In this document: positions 11,438-23,676 of the stretch, piece after piece | Layout: every line of letters starts with the position of its first letter | Position numbering within the stretch: position 1 is the first letter of the stretch | From: Hedera helix | Lineage: Eukaryota; Streptophyta; Magnoliopsida; Apiales; Araliaceae | Assembly (NCBI GenBank): GCA_947179155.2 | Contig: OX359274.1 | Coordinates: 47,389,564 to 47,453,563 of the forward strand | Length of the DNA stretch: 64,000 bases | Reading direction: 5' to 3' | The notes under the pieces: model-generated | Database searches by the model: none | What the model saw: the letters and a program-made list of their open reading frames with translations, nothing else | What the model was told of the DNA's origin: nothing | Made by a program: the position numbers and the translations under genes

Positions 11438-13483
11438 CACTACAAGAAAGTAGGGCTATGACAATGTGTTGGGATATTTCACATGAATCTTATATCGGGT
11501 ATATTCAAGAGTGTAGATAGATTAATAAGTATAGTGGAGTCTCAACTTAATAGGTTAACCTTTTGGATAAGGAGGTGATCCAACATGCTTATTGGTCTAG
11601 TCTACACAGGTGTGCGCTGCATTGATAATGAATTGATGTGGGATGGATCGTTCAATTCCCTTCAAGTGGTATGAAAGCTCATGGTTCATTGGGCCCAGGT
11701 ATTAGGTTGATTCTCTAAAGTGGAGCATTCACAGGCCACGTGTTACTCCCTCCGCACGGTGGAGCAAATAGAGTTGAGTCGGGTGGTGAAGCACAAGGGG
11801 ATCACTCACACGTTTGCCATTACGCGATGAAGTATGGTTTGAGTCGAATGGAGCAGGCTCAGAATGGCTCTAGAAGCTGCTCAGGGTGAAGGGTTCACAA
11901 GGCGCAAGGTTGTATTCCCACGTTTGTCTCCGACATGGTGGAGTAATGTTAGAGTCGAGCAAGGCTCTTGAAAGGGATTCAAAGGTATTCTCAATGGTGA
12001 CTACTCTAGCGTGTGATACTTGTGACGGATATTTAAGTGAAATGTGAAGATTGTTGGGATATTTCACATGAATCCCACATCGGGTAAATTCAAGAGTGTA
12101 GATGGATGAATAGGTATGGTGGAGTTTCAACCTAATAAGTTAACCTTTTGGGTAAGGAGGTGATCCAAAATGCTTATTGGTCCAGTTTACACAAGTGTGC
12201 GCTACATTGGTAATGAATTGATATGGGATGGATCGTTCAATTCCCTTTACAACGGTATGGACCACTCGACATAGAACCGAAAGTCGTCGCCATATGATAT
12301 GCCGACGGTACTCACTCGTAACTGTCAGCGCCCATAAATCGATGGGTCTACCGTCACCACGTAATTTTTGCCTCTAAGATTTGGAGCCCAGATGTCGACG
12401 ATCTCATCTCCAACACCTATGGACACCCATCATCGGTAAAAAAGAAGATAGCGACGGGTACTTTTTCGTCGGGATTTAGGGTGCTATAAGGCGACAATAT
12501 TCATCATCAGCGTAGAGATAATGATACCAATTGTTTTTAACACTATGACGACCATAATACCGTCAGCATAGACCTTTTCACTACCAGATTGGTTTTTCGG
12601 AACGTTATAGCTACGGTCGATGGTCGCGCTATAACTTTTTTAGTTTTTAAAAAAAAAAAAGAATTAATTAGTAATGCACATATTTATTCAAAAAATACAA
12701 TACAATATAAAATAAAACATAAGAAATATTGCATCATATCATTAATTTAAAATTATTCACATCACAATACATTAGTTGAATAATTTATCATAATCCCCCT
12801 ACTTATGTATAGATAGTTAATACATTATACAGACGGGCTTATCAATTTTGTACTTCTCCTTAAATCTATCATTTTCTTTAGCTGCATCTAAGTCGCCTCT
12901 CTACTCCTTGTCTTTGTCCTCTCCCTTAACTGATTTTGATGCAAGCCCTTTACTGTAGAAATATTCTGCTATTAACCTATAACTTCATCAAATGTGGAGA
13001 GGCTGAAGCCGAATTTGGGGAGAGGTGGAGTCGCTAAGGCGATTTAGGGGTTTTGGGTTAGGAAGGAGAGAGAGAGAGAGGGGCAAAAAAAGAGTTTGAG
13101 AGACTGAATTTGGCTGTGTTTAAGTTTTGTTCTTTTCAGAGCCTATAGTGATAGTACTACGGTTGCCTTATCTTTTTTAGTCTTAAATAATTAGATTTTG
13201 TTGTGACGGTACTACGGTCGACTTATGCTTTTAGTACCAAATAATTGGTGTCAGTTTTTTCGCCTAATCTATATCGACCGGTGTAAATACTTGTCGGCTT
13301 ATGGGTCATATAACGACGGTACTATGGTCGCCTTATGTTTTTTAGTTCCAAATAATTGGAGCTAGTCTTCCGTCTAATCTTTTCCGACGACGTATAAATA
13401 TTCGTCGGCTTATGAGTCACAAGGTGATGAGTTTTAGCACTGGTTGTCATATCTCATTGCCGTATTGCCTTTTTCTTGTAGTG
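11438..13483. mobile_element. Non-autonomous CACTA (En/Spm-like) DNA transposon
   Basis: Starts CACTACAAGAAAG at 11438 and ends with the inverted form TTTTTCTTGTAGTG at 13483. The flanking trinucleotides are TAA and TAG, so the expected 3-bp duplication is imperfect. Subterminal repeats of the type GACGGTACTACGGTCG..CTTATG recur at about 13190-13330, with inverted relatives at 12300-12610, as expected of CACTA transposase-binding regions. No transposase frame is present, so mobilisation would need a partner. A GA microsatellite lies at 13066-13080. A TRIM retrotransposon is inserted 29 bp inside the left end. Confidence 0.82.
11467..12249 (+). mobile_element. TRIM: miniature LTR retrotransposon nested in the CACTA element
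   Basis: Two direct terminal repeats of about 198 bp (11467-11664 and 12052-12249) that begin TGTTGGGATATTTCACATGA and end near TTCAATTCCCTTCA/TTA. Two bases after the left repeat lies TGGTATGAAAGC (11667-11678), matching the tRNA-iMet primer site TGGTATCAGAGC at 10 of 12 positions. A purine-rich AAGTGAAATGTGAAGA lies before the right repeat. The core of about 387 bp has no coding capacity. The flanks CAATG (11462-11466) and CAACG (12250-12254) are a 5-bp duplication with one change. Terminal-repeat differences are numerous, so the insertion is old. Confidence 0.85.
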
Positions 13484-15139
13484 TAGAATTTTTTAGTTAT
13501 TATAAAATATTATTTGGTATGTGGATCATTATAGAGCGTGCGAGACATCTAATGAATATATCACACAAGCAAGACTAACCAAATTAGTGAACCTAGGTAT
13601 ATTACATAGTCTTATTTTTTTTCATTTTTTTTCCCTATAACATACATACAATTGGATATACGTGTATCATTACTCTCTTGTATCTTTACTAGTGCATATG
13701 TATATGTTTAATTTCATTAATGGAGATAATATATTCGTTGGACAGAGAGATCAGTAACGTCAGTTAGTCCTCGTAATATCAAGTGAGTATGAATACACGC
13801 GAATTAGACGTAAATGTTGATTGATGCCAATTCATTGAACTAAGTATTGTCTGACCCAATTATTGGTTTAAAAAAATGAAAATTAAGTGAGTGTGAATAC
13901 ACGTGAACTAGACATAAATGTTGATCAGTGCGAGATTACCAAACTCAAAACGTTTATCCCCGTCGCGTGTTTAAGGACTTGAGAACTATAATCAGTTAAG
14001 AAAATGAGGCCTCATAACGAGCATTCAACCAGTCGAGCACATGCATAATTGCACATATGCAGATGATCAAACGCCTACTCTTTACTAATTTGCCCTATAT
14101 ATGCTTTTAGCTTGAAAAAGTGGGAGAAAATTAAGAAAGGAAAAGTGAAAGGACAAAAAATATATTCAATTATTATTATTATTATCAATATTATTTTATT
14201 TTTGTAGGCAAGGAAATTGTGTACATTGCTAGAGTTAGGGTTCGTATTAATGATGGAGATGAGAAATTCGCAAAGAGTATGAAATCGGTCGAAAGAATGG
14301 AGAGAGGAGAAGAATCGGTGAGCAATTACTAGAGTAACATGTGACACAACTCTCGGAGTCACGGCATAATCGCTGGTGTCCGAGAGCCGTGACAAATGTT
14401 TCGAGTGAATTCAAAATATAGGCAACGCCAATACTTTTGTTCAGTCGATTCAGATTTGATTACAAGTTCCACAATTTCTTTCAACTTCTTCTTTATTTTG
14501 AGGTATAGAGAGCTTTTAGGTGGCCAAAGATTTTCAAGTTCCAAAAGTCCTTTCACTTATAAAGTGAAGAGGTATTTATAGGGTCCAGGTCATGTGTCAG
14601 GTACATGTCAAAAGAAAAATTTCAAAAATTCCCTTAATGGCAGAAAATTCCTAAAATACCATTGGTTACCCCGGTAATGCTTAAATTATCTAGTTCTTCT
14701 AGTCACTAATCCAATCCCTCAACTGTTCCCATCATGAATTATTCCCACGAGTTTTCTGCCTTGGAACTAGTGACAATACCTCTCGAATCATGTCTTCAAG
14801 GTTTTCACTATTAAGTTAAGAAAATCACATAAAATAATTTTGCCGTCGAAAAAACTCGAAAAAACGCATCACGGAACAGACAGATACCAACCTTAGGGGG
14901 CGACCCCTAGGGCTCCCGCTCCTCTTCCATCCCGTTTCATGTTTTCTTGTTCGATGTTCGTCTGTTTCTCTTGATTCTCGTTTTTATAAATTTTTTATCT
15001 TGTTATGTAGAAGTTAAGAATGTTCACTTTTAAGTCTTTCACAAGTTTACTTGGTTTCGGGTTCATTAATCGTTCATTGTACCGCTTGAAACTTGTTGGG
15101 GACTGATTTCGATAGACGAAACATCAAACAGACCCTAAG
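13484..15139. other. Intergenic region, no gene seen
   Basis: AT-rich DNA with several short overlapping frames (14075-14581) on both strands and no recognisable domain. It contains a dispersed duplicate at 13781-13935 (listed separately). About 14500-15140 has the look of decayed LTR DNA: a TATTTATAGGG motif near 14573 and a GGGGGCGACCCCTAGGG stretch near 14894. I could not define ends. Confidence 0.5.
13781..13935. repeat. Two direct repeats of about 47 bp, 104 bp apart
   Basis: AAGTGAGTATGAATACACGC at 13781 and AAGTGAGTGTGAATACACGT at 13885, each continuing with GAA(T/C)TAGAC(G/A)TAAATGTTGAT. A diverged local duplication of unknown origin. Confidence 0.75.
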
Positions 15140-15144
15140 TGATC

Positions 15145-18100
15145 TGTAACGACCCCAAAATCCCCGTGCTTTCGACGCGGCGGACCTTGAACGTTAATTT
15201 CGTACCTCTATTGACTTAACCAATGATCCCATAATCATATTGGTTGAATTAGTCTTATTTTAGACTATACATTAAAAATTTCTCTTAACTTTGTCCCTGG
15301 ATCTTAACTTGATCTCAGTCTCATATGTATACAAGTATCAACTTGTATTTCATCCGTATAAATGGATAAAACCATATATAACAGTTTAATTTTAACCTTA
15401 GGATTTAAATATTCTATATACGTCCACTTGTAACGGTCTCATTCGTACTACAAGTATCAATATACAAAGATATCTCTTCATATCAATAATCCTATTTATA
15501 TGGTATTCAGAATAGTAATAACGAGTTATACCTGGGTCCGAGGAACCTTAACGATGGATTTGACCAGTCAACATCGCTTAGTTCTGTCTCAGATGTACAA
15601 CACTCACAAGTTATTTACCGATCCTCATCCAGATAAATAGATCATTATCAACATTGTTTTAATATTTAACAATTCTACATTATATCAAATTTAAAGACAT
15701 AACAACATTCTGATGATAATAATTTATATCATTCATTCAATATTCGGTTACATGTTTGTTTGTTCGTATTACAACAGTCATTATGACTTATACAAATACA
15801 AGTAATAAACATGAAAACCTAATCTACGCTTCATCTTTACGTTCAAGATCTTCTTAACGTTCATCTTTAATCTGCAAATAAGGTTTTATTCGCAAGAATG
15901 AGCACGACGGCTCAGCAAGTCTAACATATTATCACATACACAGTTTATGCTTTCATATAAACTTTAACATGCTTTGACTGAACATACATCTCAGTTAATA
16001 ATCATATTAATTTATGCTTAACAATAAACATATTTTATACATACTCATATGCATCATCAAATATCAATTAACATTTAACAGTTAATCAATAACTAACACC
16101 ATTTAATCACATAAGACCTTCATTCATGTACTTTCACATATAAACTATCACATAATAACATGAACAATCTTAGAACATACTAAATAACACATAAAAGTTT
16201 AGAACTTGCCTCAAATTGAAACTAGGGTTTTCCGGCGGAGCGTTAAACCCTACACAGTCATTTAGTGCATAAGCGGTTAGATTCATCGTATTATATAACT
16301 TCATAAGTCTTATATTAACTTATTTAAACTATTTCAATAGGTGGAATTATTTGGAAAATTGGTTAACTCAAAAACTCATTTTTAAGCCAAATTTTCGGAT
16401 TTGGGCAGATTGTTGGACTGCCAGACCCCGGCTCAGTTAAACGGCCATAACTTCTTCGTTTTAAAACATTTTTTAGTCGTTCAAAATTCCACGCGTTCGT
16501 AACTTCCGTCTCTACAACTTTCATTCAGAAAAAAGTTCGAGATTCCTAACAGATTTGTACAGATTTCGGCCTAAAGGTGACTGCTCTAAAACTGATTCAT
16601 ATTTCTGACCTTTTTTATAGTAACAGCCATAACTTTGTCATACGAAAACATTTTTGAGTGATTCTTGAATTTAAATTGCTTAGAATTTCATGAGCTACAA
16701 CTTTTATTTAGGTTTATAAGGCAGATTCAGACTTTAAATTTTCGAAAATTCGCAAAAATATTCTGCGACTATATTAGACTTAACTTTCTTTGATCCGATT
16801 GGTAAAACATGATACCTCAAGCATTAATTTGCTAAGATAACATGTTCTAACACTCCGTATCACTTCATAACATAAAAATAACAAAATCATAAACCTACTT
16901 ATATGGAAATTTATGACTTTTTCTCAAGAACACGAAGAACGAATCGAAGAACACGAAGAACACGAAGAACAAAGTTTCATCGTTCTTCGTTTCGACTACT
17001 AAAACTTGATGCCACAAGCATTACTTAGCAAGGCCATCATGTTTCATCATCTCATAACACTAAATTACAAAATCATAAACCTACTTATAAGGAAATTTAT
17101 GACTTTCACTCAAGAACACGAAGAACACGAAGAACGATAAGAAAAATCGAACATCGTAACGGCTTGTGTTTTGAGCTTTTTAACTAAATACTTGAAATGA
17201 AATGGACAGTATAACTACTTATAATTTATATTTCACTACTCTAGACATAAAATAAATCGAGCATTATAGCTATTCACATATACTCTACGAATTGAAAAAT
17301 TACATAATAACAACTAGAGATTACCTCTTGGAGTGCAAGCTTTGACAACAATTTGTGCAAGGCTTCAATACTCATCAACAAGATTAATCTATCAATATAT
17401 CTCTCTAGCTTTGTTGCTCTAATTTACTTGGTGAATTGGTAAGGATTATGAAGAGTGAAGACTCCTATTTATAGGATTTTCCAAGTTAGGGTAACATGGT
17501 AAAAATGACAATCAAGCTTTGGCTCCAAGTTTGGCTTGGCTTTAACTTTGGCTCCAAGTTTGGCTTATACTTTGGCTCCAAGTTTGGCTTGGCTCCAACT
17601 TTGGCTCCAAGTTTGGTTTATACTTTATCTACTAACTAGAGTTAACAACTAACTCAACATTAGTTAATTCTCTACTAACTTGTATACTTGACTTTTACTA
17701 TTCACGTTTGACTTTTTTCGTATTTATACCGTATAATTTTCGTATTACTTTCGTATTCTATCCGTATAATTTTCGTATTATACGTGTATTTGTGAATAGT
17801 GATTAGGGTTAGGTTATAACCCTTAGGGTTTGAACCCTTAGGGTTTCTAGGTTTATGGTTTAGGTTTTAACCTTTTCTAAGTTTAACCAAACCCTAGTTT
17901 AGGTTTTCCAAACCCTAGAATTAGGTTTTTAGGTTTTAACCTTTAAATAACTTTTCGATTTTAATAAGTGTTAAGGTTAATTACTTGAACCGAAACACAA
18001 AATCCTACAAATAGATAAACTACATAACACATTTAAAGGTTAATACAAGCTTTATAAATCACATAACACATAGTTTAGGTTAAAAGTTTAACCTCTAATC

Positions 18101-18239
18101 GTAAACGAATCGTAGTTTCGAGTCGTTTTTAATCTTTAATATAGTTCAATGTATTGTTGAGCAATCGTTTTTAGGCTTCTAAATTAACAACCTTTATCAT
18201 ATCTTGACAGATCATTTTTAAAATATTTGGGATATTACA
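15145..18239 (-). repeat. Left LTR (sense 3' LTR) of the composite element
   Basis: 3095-bp LTR, TGTAACGACC to GGGATATTACA as written. Contains the conserved block at 15470-15640, the hairpin array at about 16920-17180, a TATA box on the minus strand at 17465-17473, a TTTGGCTCCAAG minisatellite at 17517-17625, a CGTATAAT array at 17725-17800 and telomere-like AGGGTTT motifs at 17805-17945. Against the rightmost LTR I noticed only a handful of changes, for example in the terminal ATTTGGGATATTACA (G to A there). Confidence 0.9.
17465..17473 (-). promoter_or_regulatory. LTR TATA box
   Basis: TATAAATAG on the minus strand. Identical elements occur at 27259-27267 and 29723-29731 (minus) and, in the embedded subfamily-1 copy, at 26242-26250 (minus). 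Confidence 0.65.
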
Positions 18240-18490
18240 TTCAACCCAACTTACAAGAATTTCGTCCTCGAAATTAACTTACAATTCACTTTACTCATTT
18301 AATATCATATTTATAAGTGCTATAAATATTCAAGATATTACATTCTCTCCTTCTTATCAGAATTTCGTCCTCGAAATTAACTTTACAATTACTTTAGTCA
18401 TTTAATATCATATTTATAAGTGCTATAAATATTCAGGATATTACATTCTCTCCTTCTTATCAGAATTTCGTCCTCGAAATTATAATATAA
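18240..18490 (-). repeat. Triplicated polypurine/LTR-junction-like unit
   Basis: Three units of roughly 105 bp. Each includes TTTCGTCCTCGAAATT as written (sense AATTTCGAGGACGAAA), at about 18257, 18363 and 18467. In the second and third, the sense sequence continues AAGAAGGAGAGAA then TGTAATATCCTGAATATT, which is a polypurine tract abutting a TG-start LTR boundary. GAG GAC GAA ATT would encode EDEI, a common tail of plant Ty3/gypsy pol. These are read as relic 3'-end junctions. Confidence 0.65.
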
Positions 18491-20501
18491 TCATCTCCAA
18501 TTTACTCTTCAATATGAATTTTCTAAATTCATCTTTTCCTCACATTAAACTTCCAATACTTTGATTAGGTCTGAACAATGTTCACTTATCTCTACACATT
18601 TCCTTTTATCAAACTTGACGTTCAGTCTCACTCTTCCTTTATTTAGGATTCTTCGAACTTATACTGTTGTCAATCAAGACCTTGACCTTTTTTTTAAATA
18701 CTATGGATGCTAGATGACCCACAAGTTTAACAATCACTTGGATTGACAAACACTATTCTTGTGTAGCAATCAAATAAGATTGAGAACACTCATGACAGTA
18801 CATTAGGTGATCAGCCTGTCGTACCATATTATCTCTTAAAGACGCGGTATGTTGCATCAACCGGAATCATATGTCCGTTTACTTATCATAACCAGAAATA
18901 TCTAGCCAAAACAATTGGCATTGACTCATATTTAAACCATTCAAACTTTTGAAAAGCAATTTTATGACTGTATACCGCACCTTGCAATGTGCGTTGATAA
19001 CACATCATGTATCATCTTCACACCAGGTTAAATGGGGTGTTGATGAATAAATCATTTTTGTCCTTCACATTAAATCCGCCTAGCCAAAACAATTAGCATA
19101 GACATAAGAATAACATAGCCAAAAAATTTCCATTTTTGAAAATCAATTTTATGATTTTTATCACACCCACATCCCTATAACTGTGCATTGATGATCTTCG
19201 ATCATAACCACAACATTTGACCATGTGTTCATGATAAAATTCATTAAATTTAACTCTATCTAGCTTGAAAAATTAGCATAGATGTAGTTAACAAAATTTT
19301 TCAGTTCAACTAGTGAACAATTCTTTTCAAAGGCACTCAAGTGCGAATATAACCATAAAGATCTAGCATAGCTAGAAGATTTTTGAAATACCCTCAATCC
19401 TCTATCTTTTCCATTATTCTCTAACCATAACACAAGTTTTGCAAATATATAGTAATATAGTAAACTGGTTGGTTGTTTTAACCACAAGAACAAATATATC
19501 AGTTCCCCTTCTTATCAACACGGGATTGAAAATGTCTCAGTTCATATCAGTCTGTTCCAATATTCTTACCGAAATGACATTCGTAGCCGTATCTCATAGT
19601 CGGTTCGACTGACATATCATAGCTCCCGCCCATACAAGGGTTCGTTCACTCAGTAACTAACATACAAATATCTTTTAAAACCATTAGTTTTGACGTAACA
19701 ATTAATAACTAATCAATATACATATGAGTGAAGAATTAACTTCTCAGAATATATACAAAGAAGAGTTGACACAAGATTTTAATTTACTTATCAATATAGC
19801 AAACTGAGTTATTCCTCCACCCAAGAACTAATGAATCAGTTCCCCGTCTCATCAACACTATCCTCAAATGATATCATTCAGTGCGTAACCCGCTTTGAGA
19901 ACACTGACCATGAATCATTCATACCAACAGTGTAGTTAGATCGGTTCTCTGAAGCATATTAAACTCTTTCCCATACAAGAGAGTCGTTCTACTCAGTTTT
20001 ACTAATATGAGTTTTCAATTGCAATCTCTAATCGTTCTCTATAACTATCTTATGAATTCCCTGAATTCATTCATGTATCATTTACAACTCATTATAAGCT
20101 TAATTCTTACAATCTCCAAATAAAGTATCTCCAAATGAATTTCTCATTAACGTATCTCTATGAGTTTACTCATCTCTTATCTTAGGTATAATTACACATA
20201 ATACCAAACATACCATTTCATTTTTATGAAACAGTTTCACACAAAAACCAATAAGATTATTTTATCTTATTGCTTGCTTTGAGAACTCTTTATGAGTCTA
20301 TTTAACTTCAGATATTCTCGTAAAGAGTTTATCTTTATTCAATATATTACATTCGCATAATAATTTTTACGTATTAAGATTTAATAAGATTTATGCGTAT
20401 CTTTTAATTATATACGGACTCTTCACAAGTCCATTTCTTTTTTTTTTTAATCCATCAGATTATACTCCAAGGTACTTGTTACCTCGAAACTATAATCCAC
20501 T

Positions 20502-20513
20502 GCTTTGATACCA
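20502..20513 (-). other. Primer-binding site, tRNA-iMet type
   Basis: Sense TGGTATCAAAGC, one mismatch to the plant initiator tRNA-Met complement TGGTATCAGAGC, separated from the LTR by two bases. It fixes the element's orientation as minus and the LTR at 20516 as the sense 5' LTR. Confidence 0.85.
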
Positions 20514-20515
20514 AC

Positions 20516-21624
20516 TGTAACGACCCCAAAATCCCCGTGCTTTCGACGCGGCGGACCTTGAACGTTAATTTCGTACCTCTATTGACTTAACCAATGATCC
20601 CATAATCATATTGGTTGAATTAGTCTTATTTTAGACTATACATTAAAAATTTCTCTTAACTTTGTCCCTGGATCTTAACTTGATCTCAGTCTCATATGTA
20701 TACAAGTATCAACTTGTATTTCATCCGTATAAATGGATAAAACCATATATAACAGTTTAATTTTAACCTTAGGATTTAAATATTCTATATACGTCCACTT
20801 GTAACGGTCTCATTCGTACTACAAGTATCAATATACAAAGATATCTCTTCATATCAATAATCCTATTTATATGGTATTCAGAATAGTAATAACGAGTTAT
20901 ACCTGGGTCCGAGGAACCTTAACGATGGATTTGACCAGTCAACATCGCTTAGTTCTGTCTCAGATGTACAGCACTCACAAGTTATTTACCGATCCTCATC
21001 CAGATAAATAGATCATTATCAACATTGTTTTAATATTTAACAATTCTACATTATATCAAATTTAAAGACATAACAACATTCTGATGATAATAATTTATAT
21101 CATTCATTCAATATTCGGTTATATGTTTGTTTGTTCGTATTACAACAGTCATTATGACTTATACAAATACAAGTAATAAACATGAAAACCTAATCTACGC
21201 TTCATCTTTACGTTCAAGATCTTCTTAACGTTCATCTTTAATCTGCAAATAAGGTTTTATTCGCAAGAATGAGCACGACGGCTCAGCAAGTCTAACATAT
21301 TATCACATACACAGTTTATGCTTTCATATAAACTTTAACATGCTTTGACTGAACATACATCTCAGTTAATAATCATATTAATTTATGCTTAACAATAAAC
21401 ATATTTTATACATACTCATATGCATCATCAAATATCAATTAACATTTAACAGTTAATCAATAACTAACACCATTTAATCACATAAGACCTTCATTCATGT
21501 ACTTTCACATATAAACTATCACATAATAACATGAACAATCTTAGAACATACTAAATAACACATAAAAGTTTAGAACTTGCCTCAAATTGAAACTAGGGTT
21601 TTCCGGCGGAGCGTTAAACCCTAC
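20516..21624 (-). repeat. Partial LTR, broken after 1109 bp
   Basis: Matches 15145-16253 closely, then stops abruptly at ...GCGTTAAACCCTAC and joins the inverted piece. Confidence 0.85.
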
Positions 21625-23676
21625 TAAACCTAAAAACCTAATTCTAGGGTTTGGAAAACCTAAACTAGGGTTTGGTTAAACTTAGAAAAGGTTAAAACCT
21701 AAACCCTAAACCTAGAAACCCTAAGGGTTCAAACCCTAAGGGTTATAACCTAACCCTAATCACTATTCACAAATACACGTATAATACGAAAATTATACGG
21801 ATAGAATACGAAAGTAATACGAAAATTATACGGTATAAATACGAAAAAAGTCAAACGTGAATAGTAAAAGTCAAGTATACAAGTTAGTAGAGAATTAACT
21901 AATGTTGAGTTAGTTGTTAACTCTAGTTAGTAGATAAAGTTAAAGCCTAAGCCAAGCCAAAGTCAAGCCAAAACTTGGAGCCAAAGTATAAACCAAACTT
22001 GGAGCCAAAGTTGGAGCCAAGCCAAACTTGGAGCCAAAGTATAAGCCAAACTTGGAGCCAAAGTTAAAGCCAAGCCAAACTTGGAGCCAAAGCTTGATTG
22101 TCATTTTTACCATGTTACCCTAACTTGGAAAATCCTATAAATAGGAGTCTTCACTCTTCATAATCCTTACCAATTCACCAAGTAAATTAGAGCAACAAAG
22201 CTAGAGAGATATATTGATAGATTAATCTTGTTGATGAGTATTGAAGCCTTGCACAAATTGTTGTCAAAGCTTGCACTCCAAGAGGTAATCTCTAGTTGTT
22301 ATTATGTAATTTTTCAATTCGTAGAGTATATGTGAATAGCTATAATGCTCGATTTATTTTATGTCTAGAGTAGTGAAATATAAATTATAAGTAGTTATAC
22401 TGTCCATTTCATTTCAAGTATTTAGTTAAAAAGCTCAAAACACAAGCCGTTACGATGTTCGATTTTTCTTATCGTTCTTCGTGTTCTTCGTGTTCTTGAG
22501 TGAAAGTCATAAATTTCCTTATAAGTAGGTTTATGATTTTGTAATTTAGTGTTATGAGATGATGAAACATGATGGCCTTGCTAAGTAATGCTTGTGGCAT
22601 CAAGTTTTAGTAGTCGAAACGAAGAACGATGAAACTTTGTTCTTCGTGTTCTTCGTGTTCTTCGATTCGTTCTTCGTGTTCTTGAGAAAAAGTCATAAAT
22701 TTCCATATAAGTAGGTTTATGATTTTGTTATTTTTATGTTATGAAGTGATACGGAGTGTTAGAACATGTTATCTTAGCAAATTAATGCTTGAGGTATCAT
22801 GTTTTACCAATCGGATCAAAGAAAGTTAAGTCTAATATAGTCGCAGAATATTTTTGCGAATTTTCGAAAATTTAAAGTCTGAATCTGCCTTATAAACCTA
22901 AATAAAAGTTGTAGCTCATGAAATTCTAAGCAATTTAAATTCAAGAATCACTCAAAAATGTTTTCGTATGACAAAGTTATGGCTGTTACTATAAAAAAGG
23001 TCAGAAATATGAATCAGTTTTAGAGCAGTCACCTTTAGGCCGAAATCTGTACAAATCTGTCAGGAATCTCGAACTTTTTTCTGAATGAAAGTTGTAGAGA
23101 CGGAAGTTACGAACGCGTGGAATTTTGAACGACTAAAAAATGTTTTAAAACGAAGAAGTTATGGCCGTTTAACTGAGCCGGGGTCTGGCAGTCCAACAAT
23201 CTGCCCAAATCCGAAAATTTGGCTTAAAAATGAGTTTTTGAGTTAACCAATTTTCCAAATAATTCCACCTATTGAAATAGTTTAAATAAGTTAATATAAG
23301 ACTTATGAAGTTATATAATACGATGAATCTAACCGCTTATGCACTAAATGACTGTGTAGGGTTTAACGCTCCGCCGGAAAACCCTAGTTTCAATTTGAGG
23401 CAAGTTCTAAACTTTTATGTGTTATTTAGTATGTTCTAAGATTGTTCATGTTATTATGTGATAGTTTATATGTGAAAGTACATGAATGAAGGTCTTATGT
23501 GATTAAATGGTGTTAGTTATTGATTAACTGTTAAATGTTAATTGATATTTGATGATGCATATGAGTATGTATAAAATATGTTTATTGTTAAGCATAAATT
23601 AATATGATTATTAACTGAGATGTATGTTCAGTCAAAGCATGTTAAAGTTTATATGAAAGCATAAACTGTGTATGTG
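21625..23676 (+). repeat. Inverted LTR segment
   Basis: Reverse complement of about 15933-17932 of the left LTR, including promoter, hairpin array and minisatellite. The minisatellite carries a few extra units. It places an LTR promoter on the plus strand facing three minus-oriented LTR pieces to its right. Confidence 0.85.
22136..22144 (+). promoter_or_regulatory. LTR TATA box in inverted segment
   Basis: TATAAATAG on the plus strand. Transcription from here would run through LTR sense sequence and then into antisense-oriented LTR copies downstream. Confidence 0.6.

Larger units (their letters stand above)
18240..20515 (-). mobile_element. Non-coding internal domain of the composite element
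   Basis: 2276 bp between the LTRs with no gag or pol. It starts (sense 3' end) with three tandem copies of a GAGGACGAAATT-bearing unit and ends with the primer site. A 77-codon minus-strand frame at 19260-19493 has counterparts in the two other internal domains (44527-44748 minus, 52782-52997 plus). However, most base differences among them change the amino acid, so protein coding is unlikely and a conserved RNA role (packaging or dimerisation) is the better guess. The length and lack of coding fit LARD elements mobilised by an autonomous Ty3/gypsy partner. Confidence 0.8.

Noticed and set aside
16920..17180. CRISPR-like appearance of regularly repeated GAACACGAA units
   Set aside because: Plant nuclear LTR context, irregular spacing, diverged units and no cas genes; these are LTR stem-loop repeats.
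18240..20515. Search for gag, protease, RT, integrase in internal domains
   Set aside because: No D-T/S-G, YxDD or integrase motifs and no long frames in this or the 43647-45698 and 52632-54003 internals, so no autonomous retrotransposon is called.
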